Source: Frigidibacter sp. ROC022
GTDB lineage: Bacteria > Pseudomonadota > Alphaproteobacteria > Rhodobacterales > Rhodobacteraceae
Assembly: GCF_024723735.1 (NCBI RefSeq)
Contig: NZ_JANQDU010000002.1
Span: forward strand, 449,001-513,000
DNA length: 64,000 nt
Reading direction: 5' to 3'
Shown: positions 11,767-19,783 of the stretch, piece after piece
Position numbering within the stretch: position 1 is the stretch's first letter
How the letters are laid out: every line of letters begins with the position of its first letter
Notes under the pieces: model-generated
What the model was told of the DNA's origin: nothing
Seen by the model: only the letters and a program-made list of their open reading frames with translations
Databases searched by the model: none
Program-made: the position numbers and the translations under genes

Positions 11767-12392
11767 GTGGTCGTCTTATCCTTTCCGGCGCGTGCCGCAC
11801 CGATATCCGAACGGACACCAGCGAGCCGCGCGGCGTCCTCTATCACCCGTCGTGTGAGTCCGCCAGCCGCAAGCGCGGCATGTATCACACTTTCTCGGCC
11901 AAAAGCCAAACCCAATTCATCACTCGTCAGGCATCCGAAGAACCGTCCGCCTTCCGGCGTCCAGAGTTTCGACTTGCCCCGCTCGGACCCGTCCGAGGCC
12001 TGCAACAACACTTTGGCCCGGCCTTTGGCGAGCCAATCCTTGACCTTCTCGAACCCGGCCACGGCCAGGCCCGCCTTGCGCGCCATCGAGACCAGCTCGA
12101 CCAGACGTCGCGTCAACTGGCGCTCGACCGCGTCCACCAGCCCATCGGGCACCACGACCGGGGCCTTGGCGGCCCGGGCAAAAAGCCCGCCTTCGGCCGC
12201 CTTGGTCAGGCTGGCGCGATCCGCGCCGACATAGATACCACGACCCGGCAGCTTGCCCAGTATATCCGGGACAACCTGACCTTCCGGGCCGATGACGAAC
12301 CGGATCAAACCGGCCTTGGGCCCCGAATCCCCGCTGACGATGCAGCGGCGCTCGGCCTCGTCGGTCTCTTTCCTGCGCCCGCCCCGGGTCAT
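11763..12392 (-). CDS. YlxR (DUF448) RNA-binding protein with L7Ae-like domain
   Basis: A 209-residue protein with an N-terminal YlxR domain ([28 protein letters not shown]). Its second domain (about 95-190) resembles ribosomal L7Ae/L30e proteins ([27 protein letters not shown]). Both folds bind RNA, so a role in ribosome or transcription-complex function is likely, in line with its place between nusA and infB, but the exact target is not known. The start at 12392 has GGAGGAAC directly upstream. Its stop overlaps infB by four bases. Confidence 0.9.
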   Translation of the reverse strand: MTRGGRRKETDEAERRCIVSGDSGPKAGLIRFVIGPEGQVVPDILGKLPGRGIYVGADRASLTKAAEGGLFARAAKAPVVVPDGLVDAVERQLTRRLVELVSMARKAGLAVAGFEKVKDWLAKGRAKVLLQASDGSERGKSKLWTPEGGRFFGCLTSDELGLAFGRESVIHAALAAGGLTRRVIEDAARLAGVRSDIGAARAGKDKTTT

Positions 12393-12411
12393 GTTCCTCC
12401 GAAGCCCGCGA

Positions 12412-14040
12412 TCAGGCTTCGGCCTCCTGTTCGGTTTCCGCTTCCTCGCCTTCCGCCTGGGCTTCTGCCTCGGCCTCCAGCTCGGCCGGATCGACCCATC
12501 CCAGCATGATTCGGGCGGTCATGACCATGTTCTGCGCTTCTTCCAGGCTGACGTCGAATTTTTCGAGCAGGCCCTCGTCCTTGACCCGCTCGCCATCGAC
12601 CGTGGTCCAGCCGCCGGCCAGCTCCCAGTCCGCACAGGTTGCAAAGTCTTCCAGCGTCTTGATGCCGTCTTCGGCCAGCGCCTCGATCATCTGGGGTGTC
12701 AGGCCGTCGAATTCAACCAGGCTGTCCTCGACACCCAGTTCGCGGGCATGGTCCAGGGCCGCCTTGTTGGCCGCTTCGATATTGTCGCGCGCCCGGGCCT
12801 GCAACTCGCTCGCCGTACTCTCGTCAACGCCTTCGATGACCAGAAGTTCCTCGACATCGACATAGGCCACCTCTTCCAGCGAGGTGAAGCCTTCCGAAAC
12901 CAGGAGCTGGGCGAAGAACTCGTCCACATCCAGCGTTTCCATGAACAGCTTGGTGCGCGCGGCGAATTCGGCCTGCCGACGCTCGGATTCGTCGGCCTCG
13001 GTCATGATGTCGATGTCGAGCCCGGTCAGCTGGCTGGCCAGCCGCACGTTCTGGCCGCGCCGCCCGATGGCAAGGCTCAGCTGCTCGTCCGGCACCACGA
13101 CCTCGATCTTGCCGGCCTCCTCGTCGATCACCACCTTCGAGACCTCGGCGGGCTGGAGCGCGTTGACCAGGAAGGTCGCCTGATCCTGGTTCCAGGGAAT
13201 GATGTCGATCTTCTCGCCCTGCAGCTCGTTGACCACCGCCTGCACCCGCGATCCCCGCATCCCGACGCAGGCGCCGACCGGGTCGATCGAGTTGTCATAG
13301 GAGATCACCGCGATCTTGGCGCGGCTGCCCGGATCACGGGCCACGGCCTTGATCTCGATGATGCCGTCGTAGATTTCCGGCACTTCCATCTTGAACAGCT
13401 CGGCCATGAACTGCGGATCGGTGCGCGACAGGAACACCTGCGGCCCCCGCGCCTCGCGGCGCACGTCCTTGATGTAGCAGCGGATGCGGTCGTTCGGGCG
13501 ATAGCTCTCGCGGCCGATCTTCTCGTTGCGGCGCAGGATGCCCTCGCCCCGGCCGATATCGACGATGACGTTGCCGTATTCCTCGCGCTTGACCTGGCCG
13601 TTGATGATCGTCCCGGCGCGGTCCTTGAATTCCTCGTACTGCCGGTCCCGCTCGGCCTCGCGGACCTTCTGCAGGATCACCTGCTTGGCCGACTGCGCCG
13701 CGATCCGGCCCATTTCGACCGGCGGCACCTCGTCGACGATCTCGTCACCGACCTTCGGATCGGCCAGAAACTGCTTGGCCTGCTCGACGGTCAGCTCGGC
13801 CTGGTAGTTCTCCAGCAGATCGTCCTCGACCACGGTGCGGACCCGCGTGAAGGTGGCCCGACCGGTCTTGCGGTCGATCTTCACCCGGATATCCATTTCC
13901 GAGCCGTAGCGGCTCTTCGCGGCCCGGGCGAGACTCTCCTCCATCGCCTCGACCACCAGGCCGGGGTCGATCATCTTTTCCCGCGCGACCGCCTCGGCGG
14001 TTTGCAGCAGTTCAAGCTGGTTGGCGGAAGTGATGGCCAT
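12412..14040 (-). CDS. nusA: Transcription termination/antitermination factor NusA
   Basis: NusA binds RNA polymerase and nascent RNA and tunes pausing, termination and antitermination. The 542-residue protein shows the N-terminal RNAP-binding domain, an S1 domain, two KH domains (the second with [18 protein letters not shown]), and two C-terminal helix-hairpin-helix acidic repeats ([28 protein letters not shown]). It ends in a strongly acidic tail rich in Glu and Ala. GAGGAGGA precedes the ATG at 14040. It sits 3 bases behind rimP and 19 bases before ylxR in the classic operon. Confidence 0.98.
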   Translation of the reverse strand: MAITSANQLELLQTAEAVAREKMIDPGLVVEAMEESLARAAKSRYGSEMDIRVKIDRKTGRATFTRVRTVVEDDLLENYQAELTVEQAKQFLADPKVGDEIVDEVPPVEMGRIAAQSAKQVILQKVREAERDRQYEEFKDRAGTIINGQVKREEYGNVIVDIGRGEGILRRNEKIGRESYRPNDRIRCYIKDVRREARGPQVFLSRTDPQFMAELFKMEVPEIYDGIIEIKAVARDPGSRAKIAVISYDNSIDPVGACVGMRGSRVQAVVNELQGEKIDIIPWNQDQATFLVNALQPAEVSKVVIDEEAGKIEVVVPDEQLSLAIGRRGQNVRLASQLTGLDIDIMTEADESERRQAEFAARTKLFMETLDVDEFFAQLLVSEGFTSLEEVAYVDVEELLVIEGVDESTASELQARARDNIEAANKAALDHARELGVEDSLVEFDGLTPQMIEALAEDGIKTLEDFATCADWELAGGWTTVDGERVKDEGLLEKFDVSLEEAQNMVMTARIMLGWVDPAELEAEAEAQAEGEEAETEQEAEA

Positions 14041-14043
14041 TAT

Positions 14044-14631
14044 TCAGTCCTCCTCGGAACCGTCATCGGTCGTTTCGATATCGTCGAACTGGCCCTCGTC
14101 AAACTGGCCAGAGTCCTTTTTCTGCCGCAGGGCCTCGCGGATCAGCTCATCCGTCAGGATCAGCTTGGCATCGCTCAGCCAGTCGAATTTCAGCCCGATG
14201 GTGACCTCTTCACCATTCTCGGGCAGCCGGATCAGCACCTCGTCGCCCTCGACCCCGTCCAGCATCCCGCGAAACCGGCGCCGTCCGTCGATCAGCTCGG
14301 TGGTCTCGACCCGCGCCTCATAGCCTTCCCAGGTCTCGAAATCCTTGAGCCGGGTCAGCGGCCGGTCGATGCCGGGGCTGGAGACTTCCAGCGTATAGGT
14401 CTCGTCCAGCGGGTCCTCGACATCCAGCGCCGCCGAGATCGCCGTCGAGATCCTCGCGCAATCGTCCACCTCGATACCGCCGTTCGGGCGTTCGGCCATG
14501 ATCTGCACGGTCTTCTTCTTGCCGCCCAGCAACCGCACCCGCACGACCTCGAACCCCAGACCTTCGACGGTCGGGGCGATGATCTCGGCGAGACGCCGGT
14601 CGATGGCAGCTTTGGCAATCAGGTCGGTCAT
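14044..14631 (-). CDS. rimP: Ribosome maturation factor RimP
   Basis: RimP assists 30S subunit maturation. The 195-residue protein has the family pattern: [16 protein letters not shown] near the N-terminus, the central [10 protein letters not shown] motif, then an Sm-like C-terminal domain. It finishes with an acidic tail ([18 protein letters not shown]). The ATG at 14631 is preferred because [13 protein letters not shown] fits the family start, although its ribosome site is weak. A TTG at 14655 in frame would lie inside the leader. First gene of the nusA-infB operon, with a terminator-like hairpin 24 bases upstream. Confidence 0.95.
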   Translation of the reverse strand: MTDLIAKAAIDRRLAEIIAPTVEGLGFEVVRVRLLGGKKKTVQIMAERPNGGIEVDDCARISTAISAALDVEDPLDETYTLEVSSPGIDRPLTRLKDFETWEGYEARVETTELIDGRRRFRGMLDGVEGDEVLIRLPENGEEVTIGLKFDWLSDAKLILTDELIREALRQKKDSGQFDEGQFDDIETTDDGSEED

Positions 14632-14655
14632 GTTCGATAGGGTCCAGAAACGCAA

Positions 14656-14676
14656 AACGGGCCGTAGCGGCCCGTT
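14656..14676 (-). terminator. Terminator-like hairpin in the rimP leader (possible attenuator)
   Basis: Nine-base perfect arms (AACGGGCCG / CGGCCCGTT) close on CTA and run into TTTT on the minus strand, 24 bases before the rimP ATG. A GGCCC 9 bases further upstream (minus strand) could pair with the GGGCC of the first arm instead, which would offer an alternative fold. In E. coli this operon carries terminators ahead of rimP; function here is inferred. Confidence 0.5.
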
Positions 14677-14874
14677 GATCTCTCCCGGTGGGCCATCCGG
14701 GTTTGGACCCCGGCAGCACCGCTGTTGAGGGGCATATACGGTGGCGGGCCCGAATCTGCAAGTGCTGTAATGGAATGAAGGCGGTGCCCCGGGTCGGCTT
14801 CGACCGCCAGAAGGTGGACTCCAATCCGACGGCTATCTTAGCTTGCGTCAGATTTTAGTCGGTTTGACGCAGAT

Positions 14875-15264
14875 ATGGTGAGCCCGCTCCCAGCCCTCCT
14901 TGCACACGGCACGATCCATGGTCCCATCATTGTCGGTCGCGTTTCGCAAGCTGTATCCCGATCCTATGAAGCAGACGGGACCCATGTGTGGCTGTCACGA
15001 GCAACGCTGACCAAGCAACTTCTGCACCACCCAGAGGTATCGCTTGACCAATATGAGGACCTTGAGTGGTTTCTCAGACCAGGCGAACTTGTCCCGGATC
15101 GAAAGGATAACTGCTTCCACATTTTCGAAGCTTCAAACCGGCCAGGCCCCCGCTGGCACGCCACATTGAAAGTCGTAAAGACAAACCACCGCATCATGTT
15201 GCTCAGCCTCTATCGGATGAACAACGCCGGCTATATGCGACTGTTGAGAAGATCCACAAAGTAA
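14875..15264 (+). CDS. Orphan phage-type nuclease-like protein (PBECR-like)
   Basis: A protein of 129 residues whose central part (HVWLSRATLTKQLLHHPEV, then DLEWFLRPGELV, RWHATLKVVKT and LSLYRM) resembles the PBECR group. These are phage-borne nuclease-like domains of the Barnase/EndoU/ColicinE5/RelE type. The match is from remembered family patterns, not an alignment. The ribosome site is poor; GTG at 14878 is an alternative start. Base composition and codon use are visibly less GC-rich than in the neighbours, suggesting transfer. No phage or immunity gene stands next to it; instead a candidate small RNA is encoded convergently at its 3' end. It could be a toxin, a phage remnant or a domesticated RNase. 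Confidence 0.55.
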   Translation: MVSPLPALLAHGTIHGPIIVGRVSQAVSRSYEADGTHVWLSRATLTKQLLHHPEVSLDQYEDLEWFLRPGELVPDRKDNCFHIFEASNRPGPRWHATLKVVKTNHRIMLLSLYRMNNAGYMRLLRRSTK

Positions 15265-15375
15265 GAGGCCCCCATAAGGGGGCCATCCGAGAAGGGGCCT
15301 GCTAGCCACCCCCAATCACGCCCGGGTCTCCCCGGTGTTGCGGTAAGCAGGTATGTCACCGCGTCCCTCGGACGC
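15255..15375 (-). ncRNA. Candidate structured small RNA convergent to the nuclease-like gene
   Basis: No coding gene fits 15265-15477. On the minus strand a good promoter (15380-15408) would start a transcript near 15375. It would run through a perfect 5' hairpin (GCGTCC-GAG-GGACGC, 15361-15375), a region closed by CCTGCT/AGCAGG (15346-15351 with 15298-15303) and an inner stem CCGGG-GAGA-CCCGG with a GNRA loop (15322-15335). It would end at a 7-bp terminator hairpin. The predicted length is about 120 bases; its 3' end overlaps the end of the nuclease-like gene. I do not recognise a known RNA family. Ends are approximate. Confidence 0.45.
15267..15284 (-). terminator. Hairpin terminator of the candidate small RNA
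   Basis: GGCCCCC-TTAT-GGGGGCC on the minus strand, perfect 7-base arms, followed by TCTTACTTT. On the plus strand the same stem, just 2 bases after the nuclease-like gene's stop, lacks a T tract. Confidence 0.55.
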
Positions 15376-15379
15376 TAGA

Positions 15380-15408
15380 AATATAGTATAGATTGAAGAT
15401 TTGTTCAA
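15380..15408 (-). promoter_or_regulatory. Sigma-70-type promoter reading leftwards into the candidate small RNA
   Basis: Minus strand TTGAAC (15403-15408), 17-base spacer, TATATT (15380-15385; 5 of 6). It stands in a locally AT-rich patch and has no coding gene in front of it other than the antisense of the nuclease-like gene. Confidence 0.5.
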
Positions 15409-15477
15409 GGAATCCAATTTATTAACCAAAGACTTCTGCAAGGGTTTGAAAAGAATCGGCATTACGCGATTTTCAGA

Positions 15478-16449
15478 TCAAATCCCCTGTAACTCCGCCA
15501 CTGCGCGCACCAGTTCGGCGGTGATGCCCGGCTCGGACAGCGCGTGGCCGGCCTTGCCGACCATCCGCAATTCCGACTCGGGCCAGCGGCGGTGCAGCGC
15601 GACGGCCGAGGCCGGCGGGCAGATCATGTCGTAGCGGCCCTGCACGATCACGCCCGGAATCCCGGTCAGCCGCCCGGCGCGGGTCAGGATCTGGCCATCT
15701 TCCTCCAGGAATCCGCGGTGGATGAAATAGTGATTCTCCAGCCGCGCGAAGGCCCGCGCGTAATCTGCCGGCGGGTCCCCGGCACGCCCGTCCGAATCGA
15801 TCGAGGCCAGCGCGTTTTCCCAGGCCGCCCAGGCCCGGGCGTGGCGCACCTGCGAGGCCACATCGCCCGAGAACAGCCGCTTGTGATAGGCAGCGATCAG
15901 ATCGTCATGTTCCTCTTCCGGGATCAGCCGGATGAACTGTGCCCAGGTTTCCGGCCAGAACCGCGCCGCGCCGCCGCCGTAGAACCAGTCCAGCTCGCCC
16001 CGGGTCATCAGGAACACGCCGCGCAGCACCAGCGCCCGCACCCTGTCGGGATGCTCCTCGGCATAGATCAATGCCAGCGTGGCACCCCAGCTGCCGCCGA
16101 AGACAAGGAAATCCTTGATCGCCAGCGTCTCGCGGATCGTCTCGATATCGCGGACCAGATGCCATGTCGTGTTGGCCTCGATGCTGGCATGCGGCCGCGA
16201 CCGGCCACAGCCGCGCTGGTCGAACAGGACGATTCGGTAGACCTCGGGATTGAAATAGCGCCGCATCGCCGGCGAACAGCCGCCCCCCGGCCCGCCATGC
16301 AGCACGATGGCCGGCTTGCCCTGCGGGTTTCCGCATTGCTCGACATAGATTCGATGGCCGTCGCCGACGTCCAGCAAACGCTGGTCGAATGGCTCGGTGC
16401 CCGGAAATAAGCCGGGAGAGATATTGCCTTGGCCTGCACTGCGGTCCAT
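15478..16449 (-). CDS. pip: Proline iminopeptidase (alpha/beta hydrolase)
   Basis: Serine aminopeptidase that removes N-terminal proline. The 323-residue protein has the oxyanion motif HGGPGGGCSP, DQRGCGRSRPH, the nucleophile elbow GGSWGAT, and the late segment QGRYDMICPP and GKAGHALSEPG carrying the catalytic Asp and His. The ATG at 16449 has AAGGAGGAC in front and agrees with the family length; a longer frame upstream would add 53 unlikely residues. It is divergent from ubiG with 58 bases between them. Cytoplasmic; no signal peptide. Confidence 0.95.
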   Translation of the reverse strand: MDRSAGQGNISPGLFPGTEPFDQRLLDVGDGHRIYVEQCGNPQGKPAIVLHGGPGGGCSPAMRRYFNPEVYRIVLFDQRGCGRSRPHASIEANTTWHLVRDIETIRETLAIKDFLVFGGSWGATLALIYAEEHPDRVRALVLRGVFLMTRGELDWFYGGGAARFWPETWAQFIRLIPEEEHDDLIAAYHKRLFSGDVASQVRHARAWAAWENALASIDSDGRAGDPPADYARAFARLENHYFIHRGFLEEDGQILTRAGRLTGIPGVIVQGRYDMICPPASAVALHRRWPESELRMVGKAGHALSEPGITAELVRAVAELQGI

Positions 16450-16507
16450 GTCCTCCTTATAGCGCAACCGGAACCGGGATAAACAACTTCCCGGACAGGA
16501 GCCTGCG

Positions 16508-17251
16508 ATGACCGAGACCCAGACCATCGACCCCGCCGAAGTGGCCAAGTTCCAAGCCATGGCCTCCGAGTGGTGGGATGCCGAGGGCAAGTTCAAGCCG
16601 CTGCACATGCTGAATCCGACCCGGCTGGACTATATCTGTACCCAGATCGCCGCCGAGTTCGACCGTGACCTGACCGGGCCGGAACCCTTTGCCGGGCTGC
16701 GCCTGCTCGACATCGGCTGCGGCGGCGGGCTGCTCTCCGAACCGATGGCCCGGCTGGGCGCCGAGGTCGTCGGCGCCGATGCGGCCGAGCGCAACATTCC
16801 GGTGGCGCAGCTGCATGCCGAGCAATCCGGCCTGACCATCGACTACCGCCACACCACCGCCGAGGCGCTGGCCGCCGAGGGCGAGCGGTTCGACGTGGTG
16901 CTGAACATGGAAGTGGTCGAGCATGTGGCCGACCCGCTGGGCTATCTGACCGCCTGCCACGATCTGCTGAAGCCCGGCGGGCTGATGATCTGCTCGACCA
17001 TCAACCGCAATTCCAAGAGCTTCATGATGGCCATTGTCGGCGCCGAATGGGTGATGCGCTGGCTGCCCAAGGGAACGCATGACTGGGCCAAGTTCATCAC
17101 CCCGGACGAGCTGTTCGACCTGCTCCGTCGCGCCGGTCTCGACCCGGTGGACCGTCAGGGAATGGTCTTCAACCCGCTGGGCTGGAGCTGGTCGCTGTCG
17201 CCGCGCGACCTGTCGGTCAACTATGTGACCGCCTCGATCCGCCGCGACTGA
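16508..17251 (+). CDS. ubiG: Ubiquinone biosynthesis O-methyltransferase UbiG
   Basis: SAM-dependent enzyme making both O-methylations in ubiquinone biosynthesis. The 247-residue protein has the family start region ([17 protein letters not shown], then [15 protein letters not shown]), motif [20 protein letters not shown], the acidic GAD after it, and the characteristic MEVVEHVAD and [10 protein letters not shown] segments. AGGAG lies just before the ATG at 16508. It is monocistronic as far as can be seen, divergent from pip and convergent with the MarR gene. Confidence 0.97.
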   Translation: MTETQTIDPAEVAKFQAMASEWWDAEGKFKPLHMLNPTRLDYICTQIAAEFDRDLTGPEPFAGLRLLDIGCGGGLLSEPMARLGAEVVGADAAERNIPVAQLHAEQSGLTIDYRHTTAEALAAEGERFDVVLNMEVVEHVADPLGYLTACHDLLKPGGLMICSTINRNSKSFMMAIVGAEWVMRWLPKGTHDWAKFITPDELFDLLRRAGLDPVDRQGMVFNPLGWSWSLSPRDLSVNYVTASIRRD

Positions 17252-17314
17252 GGCACCAGTTGCGAATCGTTGTCACTAATTTGTCAATGAAATCAACGGT
17301 CCCGCGTGGGGACA

Positions 17315-17755
17315 CTAGTCCTCGGCCAGCCGCGCCCTGATCTCGCGCAGCACCGGCAGCGCCGCCCGCACCCGATCCTCGCCCACCGCATCGACGACCT
17401 CGGCCAGCATCGGTGCCAGCGCCGCGATCGCCGCATCGCAGGCAACCCGGCCCGCCGGCGAGATCGACACCAGCTTCTTGCGGGCATCCTCCCAGTCGGG
17501 CCGGATATGCACATGCCCGGCCCAGTCGAGCCGGTTGATCGTGTTGGTCATCGCCCCGCGGGTGACGTGGAACGACTTGGCCAGCTGCGCCGGAGAGCGC
17601 TCCTCGCCCAGCCGCGCCAGATGGTTCAGCACCGAGAAATGGCTCAGCTCCATGCCTTTCGGCAGCGCCTTGGCCAACCGGCTCCGCGCCAGCTGATCCG
17701 CCATGAAGATCTCGCTGAACAGCGCCGCCGCGATCGGAGTCCGCTCCCGTGTCAT
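17315..17755 (-). CDS. MarR family transcriptional regulator
   Basis: A 146-residue winged-helix protein of the MarR type: the recognition part SPAQLAKSFHVTRGAMTNTINRL is followed by the wing with VHIRPDWEDARKKLVSISPAG, including the conserved Asp-x-Arg. The ligand is unknown. The start at 17755 (MTRERTPIAA) begins a typical MarR helix; upstream codons in frame overlap no ribosome site. It lies 40 bases after grxC, and may share a transcript with comF and grxC, though no regulatory tie is visible. Confidence 0.9.
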   Translation of the reverse strand: MTRERTPIAAALFSEIFMADQLARSRLAKALPKGMELSHFSVLNHLARLGEERSPAQLAKSFHVTRGAMTNTINRLDWAGHVHIRPDWEDARKKLVSISPAGRVACDAAIAALAPMLAEVVDAVGEDRVRAALPVLREIRARLAED

Positions 17756-17795
17756 CTGGCCACCCCCGGCGGCCCGGAATGCAGCACCGCGACAG

Positions 17796-18056
17796 TCACG
17801 ACCCGGCCAGCATCGGGTCCAGCTTGCCCGCCCGCTCCAGGGCATAAAGCTCGTCACAGCCCCCGACATGGGTGCCGCCGACGAAGATCTGCGGCACCGT
17901 GCGGCCGCCATTGGAGCGCTGGATCATCGCCTGCCGCAACTGCGGATCGCGTGAGACATCGGTTTCGGAATAGCTGACACCCTTCTGGGTCAGCAGCCGC
18001 TTGGCCGCATGGCAATAGCCGCAGCCCGGCGAGGTGTAGATTTCAACGGTTTGCAT
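17796..18056 (-). CDS. grxC: Glutaredoxin 3
   Basis: A complete dithiol glutaredoxin of 86 residues with the active site CGYC (residues 12-15), the TVPQIF cis-proline loop and the GGCDEL glutathione-binding end. It reduces disulfides and glutathione mixed disulfides in the cytoplasm. It lies 34 bases downstream of comF on the same strand, an arrangement I recall in related genomes; the MarR gene follows. Confidence 0.96.
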   Translation of the reverse strand: MQTVEIYTSPGCGYCHAAKRLLTQKGVSYSETDVSRDPQLRQAMIQRSNGGRTVPQIFVGGTHVGGCDELYALERAGKLDPMLAGS

Positions 18057-18090
18057 TCAAAACCCCAAGTTTGACGGGAACTATAGGGAT

Positions 18091-18822
18091 TTAGGTATCC
18101 TTCGCAACGCGCGCCAGTGCCATGACTCTGACGGATGTCGCCCCTGCCGCCCGCGCGGCATCGGCAGTGGTCGAAAGCGTGGCGCCCGAGGTCATCACGT
18201 CATCGACCACCAGCACCGGACGGCCGGACAGCCGCACGCCCCGTTTCGGATGCGGCCGCACCGCTTCATCCAGCGTCGCGAATCGCTGGTCCCGGTTCAA
18301 CCCGTCCAGCATCGGCGTCTTCCGCGCCCGCAACAGCCCGTCCGGCAACCAGTCATGCCCGGTGATCCGCGCCAGTTCCCGCGCCAGCAACGCCGACTGG
18401 CTGTAGCGCCGCTTGAGCAGTCGCGACCAGTGGACCGGCACCGGCACCACCAGCGTTCCGGGCTGCATCAGCGGCGCAGCGGCCGCCGCCATCCAGCGCG
18501 CCGCGGGCCGTGCCAGATCGGGCCGGTCGCCATGCTTCAGCGCCAGAACCAGCCTGCGCCCGTTGTCGCGATAGAGCATCGCCGCCCGGCCGCGCGACCA
18601 GGGCCGGGCGATCGCCAGACAGTCGTCGCAATGCTCGATCGTGCCCAGATCCTCGCCCGGCAGGGGCACGCCGCAGAGGTCGCAGACCAGCCCGGTGATA
18701 AAGGGGGTCTCGCGCCAGCAGGGCCCGCAAAGGGCGTGGTCGCCGTCGATCCGCGCGTCGCAACTGACGCATTGTGCCGGATAGAGCAGCCCGACCACGC
18801 TTTGCATCACCCTGCCAGCCAT
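18091..18822 (-). CDS. ComF family phosphoribosyltransferase-like protein
   Basis: A 243-residue protein with two N-terminal zinc-type cysteine groups (CVSC, CGPC and CDLC, CDDC) and a C-terminal PRTase fold whose PRPP loop is VLVVDDVMTSGATL. ComF homologues take part in DNA uptake and related DNA metabolism; some act far from competence, so the role here is open. The ATG at 18822 has AAGGGGG upstream. The gene heads the comF-grxC pair and is divergent from the methyltransferase-like gene. Confidence 0.93.
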   Translation of the reverse strand: MAGRVMQSVVGLLYPAQCVSCDARIDGDHALCGPCWRETPFITGLVCDLCGVPLPGEDLGTIEHCDDCLAIARPWSRGRAAMLYRDNGRRLVLALKHGDRPDLARPAARWMAAAAAPLMQPGTLVVPVPVHWSRLLKRRYSQSALLARELARITGHDWLPDGLLRARKTPMLDGLNRDQRFATLDEAVRPHPKRGVRLSGRPVLVVDDVMTSGATLSTTADAARAAGATSVRVMALARVAKDT

Positions 18823-18894
18823 CTATATCCCCCTTGCCGCAGAAGCCGGACCCATGCCCGAGGCCCCGACGTGACCTATCCGCCCGACGCACCC

Positions 18895-19716
18895 ATGACC
18901 GTGCCGACCCTGACCGACCGCGCCGCCCTGGAGCGCAACCGCGCCCGCGCCAGGGCCCGGGGTCTGGCCGATTTCCTGCATGTCCTTGCCCGGGACGAGA
19001 TCAAGGAGAGACTGGACGAGGTTAACAGGCGGTTTACGTCGCCCGCCCTGATCAGCGGTTTCCCGGAAGTCTGGGGCGACATGCTGCCCTTCACCAGGAT
19101 CGTCCCGGATGCCGAGCGGCTCGACCTCGGGGAAACGGCGCACGATCTGGTGATCCATGCGATGGCGCTGCACTGGGCCGACGATCCGATCGGCCAGCTG
19201 GTCCAGTGCCGCCGCGCGCTGAAACCCGACGGGCTGTTGCTGGTGGTCGGCTTTGGCGGCCGCACCCTGGCCGAGCTGCGGGCCTGCCTGGCCCAGGCCG
19301 AGGCCGAGATCACCGGCGGCCTGTCGCCCCGTGTCGCCCCGATGGCCGAACTGCGCGACCTGGGCAGCCTGCTGCAACGCGCCGGGCTGGCCCTTCCGGT
19401 GGCCGACACCTTGCCGAAAACAGTGTCTTACAAGGGATTTCTGCCACTCTTGCACGACCTGCGGGCGATGGGCGAAGGCAATGCGCTGGCGGACCGCCTG
19501 CGCCACCCGACCCGGCCCTCGGTCATGGCACGGGCGGCAGAGCTCTATGCGGAACATCACGGCGACGGGGACCGGCTGACCGCGACCTTCGAACTGGTGT
19601 TCCTGACCGGCTGGGCCCCGGCACCGGACCAGCCGAAACCGCTGCGGCCCGGTTCCGCCACGACCCGGCTGGCCGATGCGCTTGGCGTGACGGAACGGAA
19701 GGCCGGCGACGATTGA
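18895..19716 (+). CDS. Methyltransferase-like protein (BioC/NDUFAF5 type) lacking a clear motif I
   Basis: A 273-residue protein related to the BioC/NDUFAF5 group: the post-I part HDLVIHAMALHWADDPIGQL and RRALKPDGLLLVVGFGG is clear, as is the ending pattern SVMARAAELYAE. The usual glycine-rich SAM loop near the N-terminus cannot be seen; the stretch FTSPALISGFPEVWGDML stands there instead. It may be a non-methylating assembly protein or a divergent enzyme. ATG 18895 fits the family start; GTG at 18871 with GAGG upstream is a possible longer start. Divergent from comF, 67 bases before hemH. Confidence 0.8.
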   Translation: MTVPTLTDRAALERNRARARARGLADFLHVLARDEIKERLDEVNRRFTSPALISGFPEVWGDMLPFTRIVPDAERLDLGETAHDLVIHAMALHWADDPIGQLVQCRRALKPDGLLLVVGFGGRTLAELRACLAQAEAEITGGLSPRVAPMAELRDLGSLLQRAGLALPVADTLPKTVSYKGFLPLLHDLRAMGEGNALADRLRHPTRPSVMARAAELYAEHHGDGDRLTATFELVFLTGWAPAPDQPKPLRPGSATTRLADALGVTERKAGDD

Positions 19717-19783
19717 ACGCATCGCGCCGGTTTCGCGTAGACGGATAAACCGCTACATCCCGCTGAACAGGACGCGAGGCAGC

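Noticed and set aside
14628-14696. Twenty-two-codon frame in the rimP leader as a coding gene
   Set aside because: No ribosome site and it spans a terminator-like stem; kept only as part of the attenuator hypothesis.
14677-14870. tRNA gene (metY-like) upstream of rimP as in E. coli
   Set aside because: No cloverleaf, anticodon arm or GGTTCGAATCC-type T arm could be found on either strand.
15133-15315. Sixty-codon frame on the minus strand over the small RNA and nuclease gene end
   Set aside because: No ribosome site, runs through the terminator hairpin and the coding region of the nuclease-like gene, and reads as random composition.
17299-17314. GTCCC/GGGAC hairpin between ubiG and the MarR gene as a terminator
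   Set aside because: Arms of only 5 bases and no T tract on either strand; too weak to call.
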